From contig CANHTA010000008.1 in assembly GCA_947463135.1 (NCBI GenBank), positions 1 to 42,198 of the forward strand: a DNA stretch of 42,198 nt, given 5' to 3'. Under the pieces are notes generated by a model. It made no database searches, was not told the origin of the DNA, and saw nothing but the letters and a program-made list of their open reading frames with translations. This document shows positions 26,049 through 36,022 of this stretch, in pieces. Position 1 is the stretch's first letter; each line of letters starts with the position of its first letter. This DNA comes from Gemmatimonadota bacterium (GTDB lineage: Bacteria > Gemmatimonadota > Gemmatimonadetes > Gemmatimonadales > Gemmatimonadaceae). The position numbers and the translations under genes are program-made.

Positions 26049-27872
26049 ATGTCGCGTATCGCCATTCTCTCTAGCGCCGTCGCGGACCAGATCGCGGCCG
26101 GTGAAGTCGTCGAGCGCCCGGCCTCGGTGGTGAAGGAGCTCGTGGAGAACGCGCTCGATGCCGGAGCCACGACCGTCGACGTGACGATCGAAGAAGGGGG
26201 GCGTGCGCTCATTCGCATTGCCGATAACGGCAGTGGCATGGATCGCGACGACGCGATCCTCTGTCTCTCCCGTCACGCGACCTCGAAAATCACCGCCGCC
26301 GAGCAATTGGTTGGAGTGCGCAGCTACGGCTTCCGGGGCGAAGCGTTGCCCGCCATTGCGTCGGTGTCCGAAGTGCTCATCGAGACGGCCACAGACCACG
26401 GCGCTGGTACGCTGGTGCGTGCCGCCGCCGGTGCCCTCCTCGACACGCGCGATACCACCCGTCGTCGCGGTACCACGGTGTCGGTCCAGCGGTTGTTTTA
26501 CAACACGCCGGCCCGCCTGAAATTCCTGCGTGGCGTACGGTCGGAATGGCGTGGCATCATGGAGACCATGCAGGCCATCGCCACGCTGCGTCGCGATGTG
26601 CACTTCACGGTCCGTCACGACGGTAAGGTCACGCTCGATCTCGCCGCGGTACCGACGCTCCGCGCTCGGTTAGCCGAGCTCTGGGGACATCAGGACGTCC
26701 AACGATTTGTAGACGTGGACGACGTCCAAGGGCCCGTCCATGTCACCGGTATGGTCGAGCGGCCAGCTGATGTCGGGACCGCGACGCGACGCGTGCTGCT
26801 CATGATTAATGGTCGCGTGGTACGCGATCATGGCATCGTGCGCGCCGCTGAGGCGGCCTACCGCTCCACGCTCCCCTCGGGCGTGCGCCCGTCGCTCGTG
26901 ATCGCTTTGCATGTGCCCGGCAGTGATGTGGATGTCAATGTGCATCCCGCCAAGTCCGAGGTACGCCTACGCGATCGCTGGCCCATCGAGCGGGCGGTGG
27001 AGCAAGCCGTCCGTCGTGCGCTCGGTGTGCTTGAGGCAAGCGCTGGCATCGGGTGGCGCAGCTGGGCCCCGGCGGCCTCGCCGGCGTGGCGTGAAGACGT
27101 ACACGACGTGAGTCCGTCTTCGCTTCGCACCCTGCCAACTCCTGAAGGACTCTTCGCCCCGTCGCCCGACGAGACAGGGGATCACGCGCCAACCAGTGCA
27201 CTTCGGAACCGGCCGGGCGATGAACCGCATCCCGATGGCGCGCCTGATACCACGGCGAGTGTCGGTACCCACCACGGGGAACTCGCCCACGACGCACCCA
27301 TCGCCGTCCCCCCGCTGCTGCAACTGCGGCGCATGTACCTCATGTTCGAACATGAGGACGGGGTCATCCTCATCGACCAGCACTCCGCGCATGAACGGGT
27401 GCTCTACGAGGACTTTCTGGGCGTACTTGAACGTGGCGAAGCACCATCACAGCGGTTGCTCTTCCCGATGACGCTGCACCTTGGCCCCAGTGAAGCCGAG
27501 GCCTTCGAGGCGCATCGCACCATGTTCGAAACGTTGGGGTTTGAAATGGATGGATTCGGCGGGCATTCGCTCCTCGTTCACGCCGTCCCCATGCCCCACC
27601 CGCGCTTCGACGCCGAACGCTGCCTGCGTGAAACGCTCGCCGCACTCACCGGCGACCGCGCAGCCGGTGATGCCAAGCGGCACGAGCGACTCGCCGCCAC
27701 CTTTGCGTGCAAAGCGGCCATCAAGGCCGGCGACGCCATGTCGCCCGGTGAAATGCGTGCCCTGTATATCGCGCTGGCCAACACGAAGCTGCCCGCGCAT
27801 GATGTTCACGGACGCTCCACCATCGTCCGCTTGTCGTGGGACGAACTCGACCGACGCTTCGGGCGGAAATGA
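26049..27872 (+). CDS. mutL: DNA mismatch repair protein MutL
   Basis: 607 residues. GHKL ATPase motifs are intact: E30-L-V-E-N-A-L-D-A-G-A, D59-N-G-S-G-M and GFRGEAL (94-100). After a variable linker (340-425) the C-terminal dimerisation domain carries DQHSAHE...E (D443, H445, E449, E454), ACKAAIKAG, HGRS (587-590) and a final FGR, the series found in nuclease-type MutL. In the CPHGRP motif, however, cysteine is replaced by D585. ATG 26049 matches the family start S-R-I-A-I-L; the frame is open further left but only inside batE. ATGA overlap with miaA. mutS is not in the window. Confidence 0.96.
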   Translation: MSRIAILSSAVADQIAAGEVVERPASVVKELVENALDAGATTVDVTIEEGGRALIRIADNGSGMDRDDAILCLSRHATSKITAAEQLVGVRSYGFRGEALPAIASVSEVLIETATDHGAGTLVRAAAGALLDTRDTTRRRGTTVSVQRLFYNTPARLKFLRGVRSEWRGIMETMQAIATLRRDVHFTVRHDGKVTLDLAAVPTLRARLAELWGHQDVQRFVDVDDVQGPVHVTGMVERPADVGTATRRVLLMINGRVVRDHGIVRAAEAAYRSTLPSGVRPSLVIALHVPGSDVDVNVHPAKSEVRLRDRWPIERAVEQAVRRALGVLEASAGIGWRSWAPAASPAWREDVHDVSPSSLRTLPTPEGLFAPSPDETGDHAPTSALRNRPGDEPHPDGAPDTTASVGTHHGELAHDAPIAVPPLLQLRRMYLMFEHEDGVILIDQHSAHERVLYEDFLGVLERGEAPSQRLLFPMTLHLGPSEAEAFEAHRTMFETLGFEMDGFGGHSLLVHAVPMPHPRFDAERCLRETLAALTGDRAAGDAKRHERLAATFACKAAIKAGDAMSPGEMRALYIALANTKLPAHDVHGRSTIVRLSWDELDRRFGRK

Positions 27873-28864
27873 GCGACGTCCGCGCCGATGATGCCGAGTG
27901 GCCGGAGGCCATACCTCGGCGCATGGTGGTCGGTCCTACCGCCGCTGGGAAATCCGCGTTAGCCATGCAGCTGGCCCAGGCGCGTGGACTCGCCATCGTG
28001 AGTGCCGACTCACGACAGGTGTATCAGGGGTTTGATGTTGGTACCGCCAAACCGTCGTGGGCCGATCGCGCATTGGTGCCCCACTACGGTATCGACGTCA
28101 TACCACCCACCATACGCTACTCGGCACATGCGTGGGCGGCCGATGCCGCCCGCTGGTCCCGGCGCGCCGAGCACGCGGGCACCCCACCGCTTATCGTCGG
28201 TGGCACCGGACTCTACATCAAAGCCCTCGTGTCGCCACTTGATGCTGTCCCCACACTGGATCCCGATCGTCGGGTCGCCTTGGGGGCGTGGCTGGCCACC
28301 TGCTCCCTGCAGGAGCTCACGCGCTGGTGCCGTGTGCTCGATCCGGCGCGGGCGCACTTAGGCCGCACGCAGCTGCTGCGCGCCATTGAAACGGCGCTGC
28401 TCGCCGGCACACGCCTTAGTGACGCCCTGCACACGGACGGCGAACCACCAACATCGTTCGCGGCGTCGGTGCGCTATCTTGTAGTGGATCCTGGTCCGGA
28501 TCTGGCCGCGCGGATCGCTCATCGTGTACATCAAATGATCGCCAACGGATTCGTGCAGGAAATCGAACGGCTGAGCAGGGAGGTCGCCCCCGATGCGCCG
28601 GCGTGGTCAGCCAGTGGCTATCGCGTGGTGCGTGAGGCGCTCAACCGTGGCGGTGCGCACGCACGAGATGCCGCCATCGAACGCGTGATCATCGAAACGC
28701 GACAGTACGCCAAACGCCAGCGCACCTGGTTCCGGCATCAACTCCCCGCGGCACAGGTTACATCACTGGATCCCAATGCGCCCAATGCGTTGGAGCTCGC
28801 ACTCGCGTGGTGGGATGATGAGACGGCCGGGGTGAACCGTTTGAGCCAGACGAGGACCGCATGA
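27869..28864 (+). CDS. miaA: tRNA dimethylallyltransferase MiaA
   Basis: Adds a dimethylallyl group to A37 of tRNAs reading UNN codons, which includes both serine tRNAs here. P-loop GPTAAGKS (22-29), substrate motif D47-S-R-Q-V-Y-Q-G and VGGTGLYIKAL (about 110) are intact; the C-terminal TRQYAKRQRTWFR motif closes the tRNA-binding region. 331 residues, slightly long through an N-terminal extension of about 18. ATG 27869 shares ATGA with the mutL stop; mutL-miaA is a common neighbour pair. Confidence 0.95.
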   Translation: MSDVRADDAEWPEAIPRRMVVGPTAAGKSALAMQLAQARGLAIVSADSRQVYQGFDVGTAKPSWADRALVPHYGIDVIPPTIRYSAHAWAADAARWSRRAEHAGTPPLIVGGTGLYIKALVSPLDAVPTLDPDRRVALGAWLATCSLQELTRWCRVLDPARAHLGRTQLLRAIETALLAGTRLSDALHTDGEPPTSFAASVRYLVVDPGPDLAARIAHRVHQMIANGFVQEIERLSREVAPDAPAWSASGYRVVREALNRGGAHARDAAIERVIIETRQYAKRQRTWFRHQLPAAQVTSLDPNAPNALELALAWWDDETAGVNRLSQTRTA

Positions 28865-30006
28865 AAATCGGCATTACTTGTTATCCCACCTACGGCGGAT
28901 CGGGCGCTGTCGCCACGGAACTGGGCATCGCCCTCGCCGCCCGTGGTCACGAAGTGCATTTCATCACCTATCAGCAACCGTTCCGGTTGCCCAGCTTCTT
29001 GCCGCGGGTGTGGTTCCACGAGGTGGATGTCGGGCGCTATCCCCTCTTTGAGTACCCGCCGTACGACCTCGCGCTTGCGGTGCGCATGCACGAAGTTGTG
29101 CGCGATCATCAGCTCGATATCCTGCATTGCCATTATGCCATTCCACATGCCACCAGTGCGTGGATCGCGCGTGAAATGCTGCGTGAAGAGCACGCGGATG
29201 TACGCCTCGTCACCACGCTACATGGCACGGATATCACCATTGTAGGTCAGGAACGTTCGTTCTATACAATCACGCGGTTCTCCATTGAGAAGTCTGACAG
29301 CGTGACCGCGGTGTCCAATTATCTCCGTGATGAAACCTATCGCGCCTTCGGATGCGTGGGGTGTGACGTTGAAGTCATTCCGAATTTTATCAATCCCGAG
29401 CTGTACGATCGTACGCGGCACCACTTCCCGATCCCTGCCGATATCACGAAGGGCCGGAAGGTGCTTATGCACATTTCCAACTTCCGGCCGGTCAAGCGGG
29501 TCCGTGATGTCGTTCGCGTGTTTGCCGGCGTCAACCGGGAAGTCCCCGCCATCTTGGTCATGGTAGGCGACGGCCCGGAACGGGTTGAGGCGGAGGCGGA
29601 GGCGCGTGAACTCGGCGTGGCGGAGCACGTGCTGTTCCTTGGGAAGATTGAGGCGATTGCGCCGCTGCTGGCTGGTGCTGATCTCTTTTTGCTCACCAGC
29701 GATCAGGAGTCATTCGGACTGAGTGCACTCGAGGCCTTAGCCTCGGGCGTACCAGTGATTGGCGCGCACGCAGGAGGGCTCCCCGAGGTCGTCACCGACG
29801 GCGAGACGGGGTTCCTCTTCGCTGTTGGTGACGTGCAGGCCATGGCCGCGGCCGGTGTGCAGTTGCTTACGGATCCGGCAAAGTGGCAGCGCATGAGCGC
29901 GGCCGCCGCCGCCGACGCGCGCACGCGCTTTTCCGAAGACGCGGTAGTGGCGCAGTATGAAGCGCTCTACGAGCGAACCATGGCATCGGCCGTCAGGGAC
30001 CAATGA
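28861..30006 (+). CDS. bshA: N-acetyl-alpha-D-glucosaminyl L-malate synthase BshA
   Basis: GT4 glycosyltransferase that joins GlcNAc from UDP-GlcNAc to L-malate, the first step of bacillithiol synthesis. The N terminus M-K-I-G-I-T-C-Y-P-T-Y-G-G-S-G-A-V-A is characteristic of BshA, as are HCHYAIPHATSA and TTLHGTDIT; the donor site motif ESFGLSALEALASGVPV is at about 280-296. 381 residues, normal. ATGA overlap with miaA. bshB and bshC are not seen here. A general GT4 transferase is the alternative but the N-terminal match is specific. Confidence 0.9.
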   Translation: MKIGITCYPTYGGSGAVATELGIALAARGHEVHFITYQQPFRLPSFLPRVWFHEVDVGRYPLFEYPPYDLALAVRMHEVVRDHQLDILHCHYAIPHATSAWIAREMLREEHADVRLVTTLHGTDITIVGQERSFYTITRFSIEKSDSVTAVSNYLRDETYRAFGCVGCDVEVIPNFINPELYDRTRHHFPIPADITKGRKVLMHISNFRPVKRVRDVVRVFAGVNREVPAILVMVGDGPERVEAEAEARELGVAEHVLFLGKIEAIAPLLAGADLFLLTSDQESFGLSALEALASGVPVIGAHAGGLPEVVTDGETGFLFAVGDVQAMAAAGVQLLTDPAKWQRMSAAAAADARTRFSEDAVVAQYEALYERTMASAVRDQ

Positions 30007-30034
30007 CCGCTTCCTTTAGCCCGAGAGTGACTGC

Positions 30035-30838
30035 GTGACGATTTTTCAGGCCGTGGTGTTGGGCCTCGTGCAGGGACTTGCCGAATTGCTGCCGATTTCC
30101 AGCTCGGCGCATTTGGCGCTCACCCCGTACCTGCTTGGGTGGACCGATCCCGGGCTTGCCTTTGATGTGGCGTTGCATTTGGGAACCCTCCTCGCGCTCG
30201 GGTGGTATTTTCGCGCCGAGTGGATCAACATGGCGAAGAGTGCATGGCACATGGCCTCCACGCGCCGCATCGAAACCATACACGACAAGCGCCTCATCTA
30301 TCTCGTTGTAGCCACCATTCCCGGTGGTATTGGCGGGCTGCTGCTGAACGATCTCGCCGAAACGACGTTTCGCTCTCCCACGATTATCGGTGTGGCGCTC
30401 GTGGTCATGGGCGTCCTCTTGTGGGCCGTTGATCGCTGGAGCGTACGCGCACGGATGCTCGACGAGGTCACCACGCGTGATGCGATCATTGTGGGCTGTG
30501 CCCAGGTGCTGGCACTCATTCCCGGTGTCTCTCGCTCGGGCTCCACCATTACGGCCGGGCGATTGCTGAAGCTCGATCGCCCCAGTGCGGCGCGTTTCAG
30601 CTTTCTCATGAGCATGCCGATCACGCTGGCCGCCGTTATTGTCAAGGTGCCGGAGGCTGTGCGGGCCGAGGGTATTTCCGCCCCGCTGGTGGCGGGTGTC
30701 ATCGCCGCCGCCATCAGCAGCTGGTTGGCCATTACGGTGCTGCTGCGCTACGTCAGCAAGCACAGCTTCGGCGTGTTTGCGGTGTATCGCGTTGTGCTGG
30801 CGGCGGTGGTGTTCGCCACCATCGCTTCCCGCGGGTGA
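30035..30838 (+). CDS. uppP: Undecaprenyl-diphosphatase UppP (BacA)
   Basis: Integral membrane enzyme that recycles the undecaprenyl carrier for peptidoglycan and polysaccharide export. Q13-G-L-A-E17-L-L-P-I-S-S-S-A-H-L is the first active-site signature and PGVSRSGST the second. 267 residues with about seven to eight hydrophobic segments, normal. GTG start 28 nt after bshA, the largest gap in this operon. Overlaps birA by GTGA. Confidence 0.95.
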   Translation: MTIFQAVVLGLVQGLAELLPISSSAHLALTPYLLGWTDPGLAFDVALHLGTLLALGWYFRAEWINMAKSAWHMASTRRIETIHDKRLIYLVVATIPGGIGGLLLNDLAETTFRSPTIIGVALVVMGVLLWAVDRWSVRARMLDEVTTRDAIIVGCAQVLALIPGVSRSGSTITAGRLLKLDRPSAARFSFLMSMPITLAAVIVKVPEAVRAEGISAPLVAGVIAAAISSWLAITVLLRYVSKHSFGVFAVYRVVLAAVVFATIASRG

Positions 30839-31584
30839 CGCCCTCCCCCTCGCCCACGCTCGCCGCCGAGTGTGGGCTCGCTCGGCTGGATCATCATGCA
30901 CAGCTTGGATCCACCATGGACGAGGCGCATCGCTTGGCGCAGGCGGGCGCTGAGGCGGGTACGCTGGTGCTGGCCGATACGCAGCACAGTGGTCGTGGTC
31001 GAGCCGGCCGGAGTTGGGCCTCGGAGCCCGATGCCGGCATTTGGATGACGCTCATTGAGCGCCCGCGTGATCAGCGTGCCCTCGATGTCCTCGCCTTACG
31101 GATTGGTCTCGCATTGGCCGATGCCCTCGAGCCATTCGCTGCGGGGCCGATCACACTGAAATGGCCCAACGATCTCTTCGTCGGCGGCGGGAAGTTGGCC
31201 GGCATTCTCATCGAGGCGCGATGGCGCGAGGCGGTGCCGGAGTGGGTCGCCATCGGCGTGGGCGTCAATCGGCGCGTACCGGCGTCCTTTCCCGGTGCGG
31301 CCGCCGTACGGGCGGAGGTCACGCGCGACGAGCTCCTCCGCGCGATGATACCCGCCATGCGTGCCGCAACACGGTTGCTCGGTACACTGACCCCCGGGGA
31401 ATGCACCGCATGGGCCGCGCGTGATCTCACCTATGGACGGGAGATCACGGAGCCGCGCCCAGGACGAGCCATGGGTATCAATGCCACTGGTGCCTTGCTC
31501 ATCGCCGAGCCAAGTGGCACGACGTATGCGGCCCGTAGCGGATCGTTAGTGCTCGCCGCTTCCGACCCGCCACCGGTGCCGTGA
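30835..31584 (+). CDS. birA: Biotin-[acetyl-CoA carboxylase] ligase, monofunctional
   Basis: Makes biotinyl-AMP and attaches biotin to the carboxylase carrier protein. GRGRAGRSW (53-61) is the biotin/ATP loop and KWPNDLFVGGGKLAGILIE (109-127) holds the catalytic lysine. 249 residues without the N-terminal winged helix of E. coli BirA, so it should not act as a repressor by that route. A small C-terminal SH3-like domain is present (about 200-249). GTG start on the uppP stop. It ends the eleven-gene run from moxR. Confidence 0.94.
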   Translation: MTPSPSPTLAAECGLARLDHHAQLGSTMDEAHRLAQAGAEAGTLVLADTQHSGRGRAGRSWASEPDAGIWMTLIERPRDQRALDVLALRIGLALADALEPFAAGPITLKWPNDLFVGGGKLAGILIEARWREAVPEWVAIGVGVNRRVPASFPGAAAVRAEVTRDELLRAMIPAMRAATRLLGTLTPGECTAWAARDLTYGREITEPRPGRAMGINATGALLIAEPSGTTYAARSGSLVLAASDPPPVP

Positions 31585-31640
31585 GCGGGGAATAGCGCCG
31601 CATCCGCATGGAATCGAGCCTCTCCCAGAGGACTTTTGTG

Positions 31641-31655
31641 CTGCCGTAACGGCAG
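31641..31655 (+). terminator. Short hairpin after birA, possible weak terminator
   Basis: CTGCCG (31641-31646), loop TAA, CGGCAG (31650-31655), 56 nt past the birA stop. No T run follows. It is the only compact hairpin between birA and the groES control region. The 304-nt gap 31585-31888 otherwise holds the dyad, promoter and CIRCE listed separately and no gene I can support. Confidence 0.3.
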
Positions 31656-31720
31656 GCGCTATCGCGGGCGTCCTGTCATTTTGAACCAATCTGTGACGTT
31701 CCGGCAGTACATGGAGGCCG

Positions 31721-31747
31721 GTAAACGCTTTATTCGCTTGCGTTTAC
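31721..31747. promoter_or_regulatory. Unexplained 8-bp dyad upstream of the groES promoter
   Basis: GTAAACGC (31721-31728), 11-nt AT-rich spacer, GCGTTTAC (31740-31747): a perfect inverted repeat of 27 bp overall, ending 26 bp before the -35 box. It differs from CIRCE in sequence but has the same total length. It could bind a second regulator of groESL or be the end signal of the birA transcript. Confidence 0.45.
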
Positions 31748-31773
31748 GCGATTCCTTCAGCAGCGAGGCCCGC

Positions 31774-31802
31774 TTGACGTTCACACCGGTGTCTCTTACC
31801 TT
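31774..31802 (+). promoter_or_regulatory. groESL promoter
   Basis: TTGACG (31774-31779), 17 bp, TACCTT (31797-31802). The expected start at about 31809 falls at the left end of the CIRCE element, so HrcA bound there would block initiation. Confidence 0.75.
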
Positions 31803-31809
31803 ACGCTTG

Positions 31810-31836
31810 TTAGCACTCAACACGGTTGAGTGCTAA
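31810..31836 (+). promoter_or_regulatory. CIRCE operator (HrcA binding site)
   Basis: TTAGCACTC (31810-31818), 9-nt spacer, GAGTGCTAA (31828-31836): a perfect match to the CIRCE consensus, 52 nt before groES. HrcA is expected to repress groESL here and release it on heat shock. hrcA itself is not in the window. Confidence 0.97.
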
Positions 31837-31888
31837 CACCATGTGAATTCATTGTTCGATCCCTGACACATACGCAGGAGACACAGTT

Positions 31889-33869
<1,981 letters not shown>

Positions 33870-33893
33870 GCCGTTCAGCCAGTCGAAGGAAAC

Positions 33894-33921
33894 AAACGGG
33901 CGCCCGAACGGGCGCCCGTTT
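33894..33921. terminator. groESL terminator, bidirectional
   Basis: AAACGGGCGCCC (33894-33905), loop GAAC, GGGCGCCCGTTT (33910-33921), then one more T. A 12-bp GC-rich stem with A and T flanks lies between the groEL stop and the stop of the converging metallo-hydrolase gene 12 nt on. Confidence 0.9.
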
Positions 33922-33933
33922 TGTCGTTGCACC

Positions 33934-34734
33934 TCAGCGCGCCTCTGAGGTCATCGGTGGCAGCGGGAGCTGTTGCGACGCTGCCGACAGGGCGTCACGT
34001 GTCCATCCCGCCCGGCGAAGCGCCTCGCGCGTCCGCTCGATCGCCAGCGAGGGCAGGTTGTTGGTCTCGCTCAGGTGCGTAAGCAACACCCCACGCAGCC
34101 CGCGATGCGCACAGGCACTCACGAACGCGGCGGCCGCGCCGTTCGAGAGATGTCCCAGCCCTCCGCGAATCCGCTCTTTCAGCGACCACGGATACGGACC
34201 GCGCGCGAGCATCGCCTCGTCGTGATTCGATTCGACCACTAACAGGTCCAATCGCTCGAAGGCAACGGGCAGGGTGTCCGGAACGTGGCCCACGTCCATC
34301 GCGATCCCAGCGCGCGCGCCGCTTCGCACGTCGGTGACGACCAAGGCACGGCAGTCTCGCGCATCATGCGGCACCGGCGTCGTCTCTACAAGAAAGCCAC
34401 CGATCGACGTCGGGCGCCCGGCTGCAAACAGACGCACATCAGGCGATGAGACGTCCGTACCACCACCGAATCCCAGTGCGTCGATGGTTCCGGCCGATCC
34501 ATACATTGGCCAGCCCCAGTGCGCGCTCGCCGCCGCGGCGCCGCTCGCGTGATCGGTGTGTTCGTGGGTCAGCAGCAGCGCGCTGATCTCTTCCGGTTGC
34601 CGTTGCACCGCCTTCAACCGTCGTACCAGCGAGCGCCGACCGAACCCCGCATCAACCAACACCGCGCCGTCCGTGCCGTCGATCAGGATGGCATTGCCGC
34701 GACTCCCGCTCCCGAGAACCGTTACCCGAAGCAT
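33934..34734 (-). CDS. MBL-fold metallo-hydrolase, WalJ/YycJ-like
   Basis: 266 residues from ATG 34734 (M-L-R-V-T-V-L-G-S-G-S-R-G-N). The dinuclear metal motif H57-E-H59-T-D61-H62 is intact, followed by MDVGHVPD and VVESNHDEAML, which are features of the YycJ/WalJ group linked in Firmicutes to the WalRK wall-stress system and to DNA repair. The frame is open 34 codons further left, but the GSGSRGN strand is the usual N terminus. Last gene of the five-gene minus-strand run; 22 nt from the GlmU-like gene. Substrate unknown. Confidence 0.87.
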   Translation of the reverse strand: MLRVTVLGSGSRGNAILIDGTDGAVLVDAGFGRRSLVRRLKAVQRQPEEISALLLTHEHTDHASGAAAASAHWGWPMYGSAGTIDALGFGGGTDVSSPDVRLFAAGRPTSIGGFLVETTPVPHDARDCRALVVTDVRSGARAGIAMDVGHVPDTLPVAFERLDLLVVESNHDEAMLARGPYPWSLKERIRGGLGHLSNGAAAAFVSACAHRGLRGVLLTHLSETNNLPSLAIERTREALRRAGWTRDALSAASQQLPLPPMTSEAR

Positions 34735-34756
34735 TCGCGCCAAACAGACGAGCGCA

Positions 34757-36022
34757 TCACCGCGGCCAGCGGCCGTCGGCGGCGCACCGCGCATGCAGAT
34801 GGGTCCACCACCTCTGGCCGTGTTCATCGAGAGCAATACCGCGCCGCGCCATCATGCGCTCGGCCGTCTGCACGAACTTGAGTGCATCGAACCGTTCGTA
34901 TGGCGCGCGCGCGCCCCACGAGAACGGCGCCACCACTTTCGGCGGCATCGTGTCGAACACGTTCGCCCCGGCGCCCAGGACACAGCCCGTCGTGAGGCGT
35001 AGGCCGATGCCGGTTTTCACATGATCACCGAACATCGTTCCCAGAAACTGCAGCCCGCTGTCGCGCACACCGTCGGGGGTCCAAAGCGCCACGGTACCGT
35101 ACGTGTTCTTCAGATTGCTGGTGATGGTTCCCGCACCGAGGTTTACCCACCGACCGAAAATGGAGTGACCTACGAAGCCGTCGTGCCCCTTGTTCGCGTG
35201 ACCGATGAAGATTGAGGTCGATAGTTCGCCGTGCACACGACAGGCGTCGCCGATGGACGAGCCGGCGATGCGATCGGCCGTGACGATACTGTCATGGCCC
35301 ACGTAGCACGGGCCGATCACGCGGGTGAAGGCTTGCACCTGCGCACCGCGACGCAACAATACCGGCCCCGCGCTCGTGTCGAACACCGACATCGGTTCGA
35401 CCGTGGCACCCGCTTCCACGTACACCATATGCGCGCCGAGCACCGTGGGCGCCTCGCCGCTGCTGCCGGTAAGCGTGGTAACCGGCAGCCGGGTGGCCAG
35501 CGCCGGGATATCACGCCGCAGGAGTGGCTGCAGCGTGTCGATAAGATCCCAGATCTCGTCGAGCCACACGCCGTCGAGTTCGAGCGCCTCGGCTTCATCA
35601 CCCGTCCCATCCGGCAAGGCACGGTCATGGACCAGCACGTGCGAGCCATCGGCCAAGGCGGCTACCGTGCGCACCTCGCGAAGATCAGCGTCGAGGCGAA
35701 TGGCCGCAATCCGACCATTGATCGTCACCACCAGTGCCGTGGGTGATGCATCAATCGCGGGGCCGTCGAGGAAGGGCAGCGCGCGGGCGTTCACCAACCA
35801 CGAGCCGGCGGTCAGCGGCTGCCCGTTCACGCAGGGCGGCGCACCGAACTCCGCGAATCCATGCAGATGGGGCGCCGATACGAATCCACCGCTCTCCACC
35901 CCGAGCACCATCTCCCACCGCTCGCGAATCAGCAGGGCGCCCGCGCGCATCTCACTCAGCGGCCGGCTGGTGGCGAACGGTTCAAACCGCCGCGCTACGG
36001 CGTCATCGTAGAGCGCAATCAC
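34757..36022 (-). CDS. GlmU-like sugar nucleotidyltransferase/acetyltransferase family protein
   Basis: 421 residues resembling the alternative GlmU family best known from Bacteroidetes. The N-terminal half begins IALYDD, then a SRPLSEMRAGALLIRERWE block (19-37), and lacks the G-x-G-T-x-M loop of normal pyrophosphorylases. The C-terminal half is a left-handed beta helix of hexapeptides (about 192-345) with GHANKGHDGFVGHS (274-287) and LGAGTITSNLKNTYG (295-309), as in acetyltransferases acting on sugar phosphates. It may make UDP-GlcNAc or a related sugar. GTGA overlap with the guanylyltransferase gene upstream supports a sugar-nucleotide role. Confidence 0.82.
   Translation of the reverse strand: MIALYDDAVARRFEPFATSRPLSEMRAGALLIRERWEMVLGVESGGFVSAPHLHGFAEFGAPPCVNGQPLTAGSWLVNARALPFLDGPAIDASPTALVVTINGRIAAIRLDADLREVRTVAALADGSHVLVHDRALPDGTGDEAEALELDGVWLDEIWDLIDTLQPLLRRDIPALATRLPVTTLTGSSGEAPTVLGAHMVYVEAGATVEPMSVFDTSAGPVLLRRGAQVQAFTRVIGPCYVGHDSIVTADRIAGSSIGDACRVHGELSTSIFIGHANKGHDGFVGHSIFGRWVNLGAGTITSNLKNTYGTVALWTPDGVRDSGLQFLGTMFGDHVKTGIGLRLTTGCVLGAGANVFDTMPPKVVAPFSWGARAPYERFDALKFVQTAERMMARRGIALDEHGQRWWTHLHARCAADGRWPR

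Noticed and set aside
31636..31836. A 66-codon open frame between birA and groES
   Set aside because: It runs through the dyad, the groES promoter and the CIRCE element, has no ribosome binding site and no recognisable protein character.
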